Part shown: positions 8,017-16,749 of the stretch, piece after piece
Numbering within the stretch: position 1 is the stretch's first letter
Layout: every line of letters begins with the position of its first letter
Origin: Anaerolinea sp.
Lineage (GTDB): Bacteria > Chloroflexota > Anaerolineae > Aggregatilineales > UBA2796
Reading direction: 5' to 3'
Assembly: GCA_014879835.1 (NCBI GenBank)
Contig: JACSRJ010000159.1
Span: forward strand, 1 to 64,000
DNA length: 64,000 bases
Notes under the pieces: model-generated
What the model saw: only the letters and a program-made list of their open reading frames with translations
Told to the model about the DNA's origin: nothing
The model's database searches: none
Position numbers and translations under genes: made by a program

Positions 8017-10176
8017 TTATGGCGCCTGCGCCTCGCGTTGGAACTCCAACAGGTTGGCGATCTCCTGTGGGCTAATGGTACGTTCACCCGCAGCCACATA
8101 ATAGACATCCGACCACAAAGCCCCCGATGCAGCATTGGGCTGCGCTTGGGGGCTGATTGCATCCTGCAAGATGGTACGAGCTTCGGCCGGGGTGATCTCC
8201 TCTGGGATTTTGAGCTGCACCACCACATGGCTGCTTTGGGCCTCGATTCCCTCAATATCCCAAAAGCGCGCTTCCGCAGCGGTGCGCACCCATACTGGCA
8301 GAAGATCCACTTGCTCCGAAGTGAGCGCGCCCTGCCGGGGCAGCCACACCAACGTATAACCTTGATAAGGCACATTGGGGCGCTGTGGGGTATCGGGAGT
8401 CTCCGCTATTTCGGGTTGGGTATCGGGGACAGGGACTTCAAGCACTTTTGGGGTCGATACTTCGGGCATCACCGCAGTGCTTTCCGGGGTGGTCTCCGGC
8501 GTGAGGGTACCGGTCATGCTTTCGTGCAGACCCTGAGGCGGACGGACATCAGTGGGGCGTGAGGGCAGGGTTTTGGCGGCCTCACTCTCGGCGTTCTCAG
8601 GGACTTGGGCCAGTGCCTCGCGCAGGGTATGGGCCTGTTTGCGGATCACCCGTAGGGGCACATCACCGGGGAAGAGCATGGTGAGGAACATGCCCTCCAC
8701 CGTTGGGATGGAGTACATAAGGTAATCCGTCCCGCTGGGTAGTTCAATATAACGAAAGACAGCGGGCGCATCGCCTGTCATGATCACCTTGTTCGCCCAC
8801 GATTCGGTCACCTGCTGCACGCACGACTGTAAATCCCGGTCAGTGATGCCCCCAGAACTGGCAGTCATCCGGCCATCTTTGCTCAGAATTGAGACCCGAG
8901 CCGCTGATTCAGTGGTGATCTGCACCAGATAAAGGGCCATCTGGGCCAAGGGATCAACGGTTTCGCTCTCCTCCTCCTCACCTTCATCCACTTTCAGTTC
9001 GTCAACACTCTCCACACCCAAGATCGACAGGGCCCGTTTGACGCTGGTCTGTTCATCAATAGGTTGCACAGGCTGAGGAGGGATGGGTTCGGTCGGATTC
9101 TCGCCCACCAGTTTCGAGAAGGTTCGGGCGATTTCATCATAGAAGCTGGCTTCTTCTTGATCTTCAACCCCAGTTTGATCCGAAACTGGATGCAGTCCGG
9201 TTAATCCCCCGATGAGGGTTGGGGCGTTCAGGTCTTCAGCGTGAACCCAAATGTCCATCGGGTTAAATTCTGGACGGGATTCCGGCGGTAAGGTCTCGGA
9301 TTGTTCTTCAAAGGCATCCGAAAGCTGTTCAATACCAATGGTGTCATCCCCCGTGATTTCGAGGGTCATGGCCGCGATCAAGGATGCGGGATCAATGCCT
9401 CCCGGTGTCTCTGGCACAGGCGGCATTTCCGGAAGCTGATCGGGCGGAGCAGGCGGTACAGCCTCTGGCACAACATCCGAGGATGGTGCAGCTTGACTAG
9501 TCTCTGCGGACGGGGTGATCCGGGTTTCGGTTTGAATCGGCTGGGTGCGCGCTCTGACCACATCTCGTAAGGTGGCATCATCGGACAGTTCTGGTTCAGG
9601 GATGGTGTCATCCGATCCTGCTTTTTGGGACAGATCAGCGATGGCGCGCCGTAAATTCACCTCGGTTGATGGAGGCGGAGTCCGGGGTTTGATAGGCGGT
9701 AGGGGGGCTTTGTGAGCGGGCACCGCAGCCGACTCCGAAGCTGTTGGCAGTTCTGAACTATCCTTTTGAAGGGTTTGTGGGAGCGTTTGGGGCTTAGCCT
9801 TTTTGCCCTGCTGACGACGGTGGACGGATTGTTCAACCTCACGCAGGGTTGGGATCAACCCTCTCGCAAAGTAAGGTTTACTGACGATCCCATTCACAGC
9901 CAAAGCGCGCAGTGAATCATCCGGATCGGCGGCGCTGAGAAGCAGGTACAACCATGGTTGTCCGTGACGGAGCGTATCGATCATCTGCTTCAAAGGTGGA
10001 TCACTGATCGTGGTGTCCACGATCACAAGATCGTGCGCTTCTCGCTGAAGAAACTCCAGCGCAGGTTGGCCACTGGCAAAAGTATGCACCTGATAATCAC
10101 CGAGCATTTCGAGGGCCCGTTTGAGGGGGTCACTGAAGGTAATATCAGGGTCAACAATCAGGATTTTGACAGTCAT
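8017..10176 (-). CDS. Response regulator with roadblock-like domain and degenerate Y1-transposase-like C-terminus
   Basis: This 719-residue protein has three folded parts joined by long Pro/Glu/Thr-rich linkers. Residues 1-118 are a receiver domain with all key residues (D9, D11, phospho-acceptor D54, S81, K100). Residues about 408-520 resemble a roadblock/LC7 domain (ARVSILSKDGRMTASSGG, then SGTDYLMYSIPTVEGMF). Residues 600-719 resemble an IS200-type Y1 transposase: GYTLVWLP, SSHVVVQL where the HUH motif would be, LWSDVYYVA, and EIANLLEFQ where YIxxQ would be. The second His and the catalytic Tyr are replaced, so it cannot act as a nuclease. I used the ATG at 10176, with AGGTG in front, because the receiver fold begins there; the frame is open for 28 further codons upstream. 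No kinase gene is adjacent. Confidence 0.75.
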   Translation of the reverse strand: MTVKILIVDPDITFSDPLKRALEMLGDYQVHTFASGQPALEFLQREAHDLVIVDTTISDPPLKQMIDTLRHGQPWLYLLLSAADPDDSLRALAVNGIVSKPYFARGLIPTLREVEQSVHRRQQGKKAKPQTLPQTLQKDSSELPTASESAAVPAHKAPLPPIKPRTPPPSTEVNLRRAIADLSQKAGSDDTIPEPELSDDATLRDVVRARTQPIQTETRITPSAETSQAAPSSDVVPEAVPPAPPDQLPEMPPVPETPGGIDPASLIAAMTLEITGDDTIGIEQLSDAFEEQSETLPPESRPEFNPMDIWVHAEDLNAPTLIGGLTGLHPVSDQTGVEDQEEASFYDEIARTFSKLVGENPTEPIPPQPVQPIDEQTSVKRALSILGVESVDELKVDEGEEEESETVDPLAQMALYLVQITTESAARVSILSKDGRMTASSGGITDRDLQSCVQQVTESWANKVIMTGDAPAVFRYIELPSGTDYLMYSIPTVEGMFLTMLFPGDVPLRVIRKQAHTLREALAQVPENAESEAAKTLPSRPTDVRPPQGLHESMTGTLTPETTPESTAVMPEVSTPKVLEVPVPDTQPEIAETPDTPQRPNVPYQGYTLVWLPRQGALTSEQVDLLPVWVRTAAEARFWDIEGIEAQSSHVVVQLKIPEEITPAEARTILQDAISPQAQPNAASGALWSDVYYVAAGERTISPQEIANLLEFQREAQAP

Positions 10177-10616
10177 TATGGCACCTATGCACCTTGGCAA
10201 AACCTTAAGCCCTAACGGCACTGAAACCGGTTCCGCCTGCATCCCCTCACAATCATCCAACGCTTCCTAAGCGCTAATTGTATATCGAAACACGAGTCGC
10301 GGGGATTCAAAAGCAGGACGCAACAGGTAATTGCATAAATTTTTCCCTGTATGGTTTCGGATGCGCCAAGGTGCATCCTGCACCAAACCCGCTTTCGTAG
10401 GTACGCCGTTCACGTCGTCCGACTGCCAGCAGTGCCAAGTTTTCATACAATCGCCCTACACAGCGCAACGAAGGAAGCGATTCCCGGCGCTCCTAAAGAT
10501 CATACGAGCCGATGACCTGACGTACCCGTTTCACATGAAACTCATGGGTATATTCCTTTCGGAGGCAAGTAGTTTAGGTTCCATTGATACCTTTCTACTT
10601 GGAACTAAGGATTTGG
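10177..10616. other. Intergenic region before the composite regulator
   Basis: These 440 bases separate two leftward genes. They contain a conserved box shared with 54604-54631 (listed separately) and the interrupted inverted repeat GTTTCA-CA-TGAAAC at 10528-10541. A 99-codon rightward open frame at 10331-10630 shows no protein-like composition or start site and is not called. The promoter of the composite regulator should lie here. Confidence 0.45.
10491..10541 (-). repeat. Intergenic box, copy 1
   Basis: TCCTAAAGATCATACG at 10491-10506 followed by AGCCG, then after nine bases CGTACCCGTTTCAC. The same elements, in the same order, occur at 54604-54631. Read leftward the core is CGTATGATCTTTAGGA, in which TATGAT could be a -10 element. 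Both copies lie between the stop of one leftward gene and the start of the next. Confidence 0.5.
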
Positions 10617-13600
10617 CTATTCAGCTTTAATGTTCAATTTCTGACTCCCCATCTGACTGAGGGCCACCGTAAAACAAAAAACATAAGCCAGATCGGTCAC
10701 AAAGTAACTGTTATCCACCAGCCCGTGCGCGAGGAAGTTGGCCATACTGCCCATCGCACCGGCCAGCAGTGCCGCCTGAAGCGCATCCGGTGGCCGCCAG
10801 CCCCGCAGCGCCCCCCGCCAAAATCCCCACTGGATCGCCCCCAAGGCGATCAAACCGCCGATCCCCAGTCGTATCCAAAAGTCGAGGATCAAGTTGTGAG
10901 GGTGAGACAGATCAGGTTCCTGCCATGCCTCCGGCAGGATATAACGGCTGCGGTACAGGTACAGGAACTGATCCAAGCCCGCACCCGTGATCGGATGTTC
11001 CCGAATCAGATTGAGGGCGCTGGTCCACAACTGCACCCGCACAAAAGATGACGAACGTGAGAGATCAAGGGCCCCCTGAAGGCGGGGCACAAAGCGCGAG
11101 AGCGGGATCAGGGCGAGGATCAACACCCCCAGAATGCCAATCACGATCAGCCCCCGCCGTCGATCCCACAGCAGGGCCACCACGGCCAGCCCTGCGGGCA
11201 GCCCCAGAATCAAAGCGCCCGCGCTCTGGGTGAAGAGCAGCCCCGCCCCAATGATCAGGGTGAGGATGCCCGCCCCGATTTTGCGCGGACGTCCGGGGGC
11301 AAAAAGGATCAGGGCCACCCCAAAGGGCAAACACCGTCCCAAAAAGAGGGCGAGGTTGTTGGCCGAGGTGTAGACGCTCATCAAGCGGCGTGATCCCTGC
11401 TCCGCCACCGAAACCCCTGACCCGCCCGTGACGAAGCCGACCAGCCCGATCAGTACCACGGCCGCGCCTGCGATCAGCAGCACATCCACCAACCGCTGCC
11501 AGTCCTCAACCCGAAGGCGGGCGGTGCGCAGCAAGGCGTAAAAGATCAGGGGTTCGATCAAGAGGATGCGCAGTTCGCGGGTAGCGGGGTTGATCTGGCC
11601 GCTCCACGTGAGACTCAACGCCCCCAAAATGAGCATCAAGACCATGCCCCCATCCACTGCGCTCCATCTGAGGGGCGGCAGGGGGGCGCTTTGGGGTTTG
11701 CGCAGCATCCAATGGAAGAAGCCCTTCACCAGCACCGCGCTCAGGGTGATCAGGGTAGCCAACTCCACCATTGGCAGGGCGTAAACGTGCAGATCAAGGG
11801 GGGCCAGAAAGAACGGACTCCAAAACACCACCAGCGCCAGCCCGATCAGGGGGCGGTTGTAGATCAGCAGCCACAAGACCAGCAGCGCGATCAAGGTCAG
11901 AGGCAGGGCCGGCGAAAAGGACAAGGCCCCGATGGTCATCGCCGTTGCCAGCAGTGCCGGCAGATCGCGCCGGAGCAGTTCGGGCAGGCTTTGGTTGAGG
12001 GTGATGGCCATACTCACCGCCGCCACCAGACTCACCCCGATGGCTCCCAAGAGATCGCTCATCCGCCGCGAATAGCTGAGGACTGCACGAGACGCGGGTT
12101 TTAGAGCCTGCCGTGCGCCCCAGACGGTGATTCCCCCACCCATAACACCTATCAACAGGGCCGCCGCACCCACAAGCATCAGCCCATCAGGGGCACTGGT
12201 ATCCGGCGGGGATCCCACCCCAATACCCGCCAGTATCCATTGATCGTAACCCAGATAGGCACGCACCACGGTCCGGTGGGTCTCCGAGTCAAACCGGGCC
12301 GCGCTGATCATCTCAGTCATGGGGGTTTTGAGAGGCGACTTCAGGATGATATAACTTTCCCCGCCGCCTACCGGGTTACCATCGGTGATCCGGGGCAGGC
12401 CGTTGGCAGGCTGATCATCAACCCGCACGTATAGATAGGCGGTGAAGTCGCCCCGGCGCACTTTAAACCCTAAGGTATGCCCCACAAAATCGAAGCTGAA
12501 CTGATGGGCGCTGCCATCAGAGGGTGGCTGCTCACCGGGATCAATACGCACATCCGCGCCCAGTTGGCCAAACTGCCATTTGCCCAGATAACTGATCCGA
12601 GGATCGGTGGGCGGGTACAGCCCCACCTCTAGGGCGTTGCTTCTGCGCCAATATGCGCCCTGATCAAACCATGCCGCAGCTTTGTCCCGTACCGCGAACC
12701 CCTGAATGGGATCATCGGCGGGGGCGTCAGGCTGCCACGCCTGCAAGATCAATCCGCCCGCCCATGCCCACTCCTGCCGCGCCCGATCATAAGCGGCCCG
12801 GACATACTGACCCTGTGTGGCGGCATCCACCTGCCCCCAGATCGAAGGCGGGCCCGTCCACGAATCGGGCAGGCTGTTCCAGCCGAAGTGGCTGCCCCAG
12901 AGGGGCTTATGCCCGTCACCGTGTTTGACCATCACCTCACGGAGCAGGATCAACCGGGAGAAGTTAAGGGTATTGGGGTCAACGGTGCGATCCAGCGGGC
13001 TGAAATCAAAACCGTATGGTTTGCCCGCCACTGCATCGAAGGAATCAGCCGCACCCGCGGCATAGAGCGCCTCCAGAAAAAGCACATCGCTTAGGTTGCG
13101 GGGGCCGCTCTCTACGGTGGGCGCAAAACCCGCAGTGATCACCACCGCGCCCGGATCGTTGGCTTTGATCGCCGGGTAAACGGCCTTAAGCATGGCCGCA
13201 TAATCGGCGGGACGGGGATCAAGCCCACCCCAATGGGTGTTCAGGTTTGGCTCATCCCACACCTGATAATGATCGATCACGGCCCCGTAATGTGTGGCCA
13301 CTTCGGCCCCAAAACGGGCAAAGGCGGCCATGCTTTGGGGCGGGGCAAAAAGGCGATCAGAGGCTTCGGGGCGGCGGGCCCAATCGGGGGCGCTGTCCAG
13401 CACGGCCACAAGGCGCAGACTGGGATATTTTTGGACAGCCTTGATCAGGGGATCATACAGACTGAAATCAAATGCGCCCGGTGTCGGTTCAATCTCAGCC
13501 CAACTGAAGGTCTGGCGCAGCCACACAAAACCGATTCTGGCGATCTGGTTCAGCTCCGCCTCAAGCTGATCAGGGGCATATTGGGTCAGTTCCACATTCA

Positions 13601-13766
13601 CCCCCGGCAGGGGCTGCCGGAAGGGGAGGTCACCCTCAGCAGCGGGATCGACCCAACCGCGGGTGTCGCGGGAGCGCCAAAAGGCTCCAATGCCAACCAA
13701 ACCAGCGCCCACCAGCGCGATCAGGGTGAAGATCAGGACTGCTGCCACAAAAGATCGTGCGCGCAA
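10617..13766 (-). CDS. Glycosidase-like / O-antigen ligase (Wzy_C) fusion membrane protein
   Basis: This protein of about 1050 residues joins two modules. After one membrane segment (residues 8-28) comes a clan GH-A-like barrel at about 50-390: FSWAEIEPTPGAFDFSLYD, and YQVWDEPNLN with the acid/base Glu at E172. The second catalytic site reads KPLWGSHFGW, with His 293 where related families have the nucleophile Glu. A beta-rich region (about 390-530) follows. The rest is a polytopic domain of ten or more membrane segments with the Wzy_C/WaaL signature region around IREHPITGAGLDQF and SHPHNLILD. It probably joins or polymerises glycans outside the membrane. I prefer the TTG at 13766 with AAAGGGG in front; a TTG at 13841 would overlap the upstream gene by 52 bases. 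Confidence 0.78.
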   Translation of the reverse strand: MRARSFVAAVLIFTLIALVGAGLVGIGAFWRSRDTRGWVDPAAEGDLPFRQPLPGVNVELTQYAPDQLEAELNQIARIGFVWLRQTFSWAEIEPTPGAFDFSLYDPLIKAVQKYPSLRLVAVLDSAPDWARRPEASDRLFAPPQSMAAFARFGAEVATHYGAVIDHYQVWDEPNLNTHWGGLDPRPADYAAMLKAVYPAIKANDPGAVVITAGFAPTVESGPRNLSDVLFLEALYAAGAADSFDAVAGKPYGFDFSPLDRTVDPNTLNFSRLILLREVMVKHGDGHKPLWGSHFGWNSLPDSWTGPPSIWGQVDAATQGQYVRAAYDRARQEWAWAGGLILQAWQPDAPADDPIQGFAVRDKAAAWFDQGAYWRRSNALEVGLYPPTDPRISYLGKWQFGQLGADVRIDPGEQPPSDGSAHQFSFDFVGHTLGFKVRRGDFTAYLYVRVDDQPANGLPRITDGNPVGGGESYIILKSPLKTPMTEMISAARFDSETHRTVVRAYLGYDQWILAGIGVGSPPDTSAPDGLMLVGAAALLIGVMGGGITVWGARQALKPASRAVLSYSRRMSDLLGAIGVSLVAAVSMAITLNQSLPELLRRDLPALLATAMTIGALSFSPALPLTLIALLVLWLLIYNRPLIGLALVVFWSPFFLAPLDLHVYALPMVELATLITLSAVLVKGFFHWMLRKPQSAPLPPLRWSAVDGGMVLMLILGALSLTWSGQINPATRELRILLIEPLIFYALLRTARLRVEDWQRLVDVLLIAGAAVVLIGLVGFVTGGSGVSVAEQGSRRLMSVYTSANNLALFLGRCLPFGVALILFAPGRPRKIGAGILTLIIGAGLLFTQSAGALILGLPAGLAVVALLWDRRRGLIVIGILGVLILALIPLSRFVPRLQGALDLSRSSSFVRVQLWTSALNLIREHPITGAGLDQFLYLYRSRYILPEAWQEPDLSHPHNLILDFWIRLGIGGLIALGAIQWGFWRGALRGWRPPDALQAALLAGAMGSMANFLAHGLVDNSYFVTDLAYVFCFTVALSQMGSQKLNIKAE

Positions 13767-13789
13767 AGGGCTACCCCTTTCAGGAGTGT

Positions 13790-14113
13790 TTATGAGGAGC
13801 CAAAATCGGCTGGGTAAAGGCGCTTCCACAGCCACAGACAAAGCAGGATCACCAGCACCGTCTGTAAGCCAAAAAAGAGATAACGTTCCAGCGGTAGGTA
13901 AAGGATCATGATGCCGAGGGTGAGGGCCCGGTCAAAAGTCCACAGGCGGGCGGCGCTGGCCGCGTTGTCGAGCATGGCCACGTAACCCAGAAAGAGCGCC
14001 CCGATCCCCTGAAGCCGAAGGTAAAAACCCGCCCACAAATACCCCCGCATCCGGTAGCCCAATACCCCAATGGGTACGCCCAGAAAAAGGATCAGATACA
14101 ACCAGAAGGGCAT
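13790..14113 (-). CDS. Small membrane protein with a lycopene-cyclase-type domain
   Basis: This 107-residue protein has three hydrophobic segments and the layout of one half of the CrtYc/CrtYd lycopene cyclase family: a membrane helix with MLDN, then ARLWTFD, a second helix, and ILYLPLERYLFFGLQTVL, matching the usual PLEE-xx-FF-xxQT motif. The second Glu of PLEE is Arg here. Known cyclases need two such domains; only one is present and no carotenoid gene is near. The gene lies in a leftward run with ruvC upstream and the glycosidase/ligase fusion downstream. A role in carotenoid synthesis is doubtful and the true substrate is unknown. Confidence 0.7.
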   Translation of the reverse strand: MPFWLYLILFLGVPIGVLGYRMRGYLWAGFYLRLQGIGALFLGYVAMLDNAASAARLWTFDRALTLGIMILYLPLERYLFFGLQTVLVILLCLWLWKRLYPADFGSS

Positions 14114-14126
14114 GGTGAATTGGGGG

Positions 14127-14621
14127 TTACTCCCCTACGAGGCGTTCCCAACGGGAACTTTGTAGGGCCGTGATGGCGATGGCCAGCGCATCGGCCGCGT
14201 CGTCAGGTTTAGGGATTTTTTCCAGATCAAGAAGGGTGCGCACCATTTCCTGCATCTGGGGTTTGGGCGCATTGCCAGAGCCAGCAATGGTCTGTTTGAT
14301 CTCGGCGGGTTTGAACTCGCGGATCTTTAAGCCCGCGTTCGCCATGGCCAGCAGAGTGACCCCGCGCCCCTGAGCGACCGTGATCGCGGCCGTCACATTT
14401 TTGCCAAAAAACATTTCTTCGATGGCGGCTTCATCAGGGTGATAGACACTGATCAGACGGGTCACTTCGCGGTAGATATGCTGCAAACGGCGGGGCATAG
14501 GGTCACCGGCGGGGGTGGTGATCACCCCAAATTCGACGGCGACGGGTGCGCCTTCCTCGTCCTCACGGACGATTCCGTAACCCGTCGTCGCCGTCCCCGG
14601 ATCAATGCCCAAAATGATCAC
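14127..14621 (-). CDS. ruvC: Holliday junction resolvase RuvC
   Basis: The protein has 164 residues, the normal length for RuvC, with the first catalytic Asp in MIILGIDPGTATTGYGIV, the catalytic Glu in EEMFFGKN, and the closing acidic pair in DDAADALAIAI. It cuts four-way junctions during recombination together with RuvAB, which are not in the window. It starts 16 bases after the YebC-family gene, the ruvC-yebC pairing commonly seen in bacteria, so the two are probably co-transcribed. Confidence 0.96.
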   Translation of the reverse strand: MIILGIDPGTATTGYGIVREDEEGAPVAVEFGVITTPAGDPMPRRLQHIYREVTRLISVYHPDEAAIEEMFFGKNVTAAITVAQGRGVTLLAMANAGLKIREFKPAEIKQTIAGSGNAPKPQMQEMVRTLLDLEKIPKPDDAADALAIAITALQSSRWERLVGE

Positions 14622-14637
14622 AGTGAGCGCACCTGAC

Positions 14638-15396
14638 TCACGCGGTCTCCATTGCCTTTGCCAACTCCTCAGTGATGTTCAGGTTAGAGGCCACACCCTG
14701 CACATCATCGAGTTCTTCAAGGCGCTCCAGCAGGCCCATCACCTGAAGGGCGTCATCCTTCTCCAGTTCCACTTCGTTTTTGGCGATCCAGCTAAAGCCG
14801 GAGTCGGTGACGTTGTAGCCCTTTTCGGCGAGGGCGCTTTCAACCGCAGCGAGGGTATCACGGGCGGTGTAAACGGTGATGGTCTCTTCACCGGGGATGA
14901 CATCATCTGCGCCCGCATCAGCGGCCACCAAGAACAGTTCGTCGGCGTCCACACCTTCGGCAGTCAGTTCGACGTAACCTTTGCGTTCAAACTGCCACGC
15001 CACCGATCCTTCTGAAGCCATGCTGCCGTTAGCACGGGTGAAGGTGGCCCGAACTTGAGAAATGGTGCGATTTTTGTTATCGGTCAGAGCGTCGATCAGG
15101 ATAGCCACACCGTGAGGGCCATAACCTTCGTAGGTGATCTCTTCGATCTGCACCGCATCCTCGCCCTGCCCAGTGCCCCGCGCAATGGCCCGCTCAATAT
15201 TTTCTTTGGGCATGGAGCTTGCCCGTGCTTTGGCAATCGCCAGCCGCAGCCGGGGATTAGCGTCCGGATTGCCACCACCGCCTTCACGTGCCGCGATGGT
15301 AATGTCCCGTCCTAAACGGGTGAAAACTTTGCCCCGTTTGGCGTCTGCTGCGCCCTTCTTTCGTTTAATGGTTGACCACTTATTATGCCCAGACAT
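14638..15396 (-). CDS. yebC: YebC/PmpR family protein
   Basis: The 252-residue protein begins with the family signature MSGHNKWSTIKRKK and continues with KGKVFTRLGRDITIAARE-like and MPKENIERAIARGTG segments. The length fits the family. Members bind DNA as regulators (PmpR), and some are linked to relief of ribosome stalling; which role applies here is not visible. GGAGATT stands before the ATG. It heads a leftward run with ruvC. Confidence 0.95.
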   Translation of the reverse strand: MSGHNKWSTIKRKKGAADAKRGKVFTRLGRDITIAAREGGGGNPDANPRLRLAIAKARASSMPKENIERAIARGTGQGEDAVQIEEITYEGYGPHGVAILIDALTDNKNRTISQVRATFTRANGSMASEGSVAWQFERKGYVELTAEGVDADELFLVAADAGADDVIPGEETITVYTARDTLAAVESALAEKGYNVTDSGFSWIAKNEVELEKDDALQVMGLLERLEELDDVQGVASNLNITEELAKAMETA

Positions 15397-15440
15397 ATTC
15401 CAATCTCCACGCCGAACGCTGTATTATACATAGTATGTCC

Positions 15441-15470
15441 ATTATACCTGACCGTAAAAAGCGCCCGCAA
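15441..15470 (-). promoter_or_regulatory. Promoter candidate for yebC-ruvC
   Basis: On the minus strand TTGCGG is followed after 18 bases by a perfect TATAAT. A second TATAAT lies 18 bases nearer the gene at 15423-15428, so two start points are possible. Confidence 0.5.
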
Positions 15471-15555
15471 GCGGCGAATTTCGCGGTATATGGTCACTTT
15501 GTTTGTAGATGTGCCGTGTTTATCGGGCTTGTTGTCGGTTTTTTTAGGCATCCTG

Positions 15556-16647
15556 ATGCTCTCATTGACCTTTTGGGCGAACATCCCTTCCCACCCACAC
15601 CTTGATTTGTGTTCAGCACTGGCCGCAACCCCAGAAGTGGACTTGCGCATCGTTTTTGCCCACCATGTGCCCCCGGAGCGGACTGTGTTGGGCTGGGATC
15701 AGGACGCCTTAGAATCACGATTCGCGGCGCTGGGGGCGCGTTTTTTAGATGGGCGTTCACCCCTTCAGGCACTGCGTATCATCACCCATGAGTGGGATCG
15801 ACTGCACTGTTTTCACGGCATCTGGGTTCACCCCGCACTCACGGTGGCCCTCATCTGGCAGCGGCTGCGGCGGCGCAGGTTGGTGATCTATTCTGAGGCT
15901 TCCAACCCCTACCTATCCCGTTCGTCCTTCAAAGCGGTCTTAAAAGGGCTGCTAGGGCACTGGATCGGACACTGGCAAGGGGCTTCGCTGCTGGCGGCCT
16001 CCCGTCTAGCCAGCACCTTCTACCGTCCCTTTGGTTTTGAAGGGGATCGAGTCCTGCCTTTTGGCTACTACCGGGCAGCCCCATCTCCAGATTTGCTCAA
16101 AACTTCGCCCCAGCCCGGCGCAAGTTTCGTATACGTAGGGCAGTTTGTGCCCCGCAAGGGCGTTGATCTGCTTCTAGACGCAGTGCGCCCCCTATTTGAT
16201 CAGTATCCCGACTTAGGTTTGACCCTCTACGGGGGAGGAACTCACGAGGCAGCGCTGCGACAGCAGGTGGCAGGTTTGGCGCGGGTGCATTTTGGCGGCG
16301 TTCTTCGAGATTCGGAGGTACAGTCCCGAATCGCAGGCGCGGCAGCGTTGATCCTGCCCTCACGGTGGGATGGTTGGGGCTTGATCGTGAACGAGGCCCT
16401 CGCGGTCGGGGTTCCTTGTCTGGTCTCCGATCAGTGCGGCTCAGCGGAGGTGATCAGCCCCGGCATTGATGGGGATGTCTTCCCCGCGGGAAACGCCGCC
16501 GGGCTGCGGGACTGTCTCGAAAGGCATCTTCAGCGCCGTGATCAGTGGCCCCAGATGCGCCTTGAGGCGCAAAAAAAGGGTGCAGCCTTGGCGGCCGATC
16601 AGGCGGCGGCGCGCTTGGTGAAGTGGCTTCAAGCGCTATACCCCTAA
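15556..16647 (+). CDS. Family 4-type glycosyltransferase
   Basis: This is a 363-residue GT-B enzyme. The C-terminal nucleotide-sugar domain is typical: FVYVGQFVPRKGVDLLLDA, LTLYGGGTHE, and the E-x7-E region WDGWGLIVNEALAVGVP. The N-terminal domain starts LTFWANIPSHPH, which matches the usual acceptor-side beginning and supports the ATG at 15556; the frame is open further upstream, but those residues overlap the yebC gene region and look unlike protein. Donor and acceptor are unknown. It stands alone rather than in the large polysaccharide locus. Confidence 0.85.
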   Translation: MLSLTFWANIPSHPHLDLCSALAATPEVDLRIVFAHHVPPERTVLGWDQDALESRFAALGARFLDGRSPLQALRIITHEWDRLHCFHGIWVHPALTVALIWQRLRRRRLVIYSEASNPYLSRSSFKAVLKGLLGHWIGHWQGASLLAASRLASTFYRPFGFEGDRVLPFGYYRAAPSPDLLKTSPQPGASFVYVGQFVPRKGVDLLLDAVRPLFDQYPDLGLTLYGGGTHEAALRQQVAGLARVHFGGVLRDSEVQSRIAGAAALILPSRWDGWGLIVNEALAVGVPCLVSDQCGSAEVISPGIDGDVFPAGNAAGLRDCLERHLQRRDQWPQMRLEAQKKGAALAADQAAARLVKWLQALYP

Positions 16648-16660
16648 AATCTCTTAGGGG
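16641..16660 (+). terminator. Hairpin at the end of the glycosyltransferase gene
   Basis: CCCCTAA and TTAGGGG form a 7-base-pair stem around a 6-base loop, overlapping the stop codon and followed by a pyrimidine-rich stretch. Confidence 0.5.
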
Positions 16661-16749
16661 CTTATCAACTTCTTTCCACCCATCCCCTGCTAAACTCTGA
16701 TTCATCGCTTCGCAAAAACGAACGCTAACGGTATCAAAAAGGAACAACC

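Noticed and set aside
10331-10630. 99-codon frame in the intergenic region
   Set aside because: No start signal and composition unlike protein; it overlaps the end of the leftward ligase-fusion gene.
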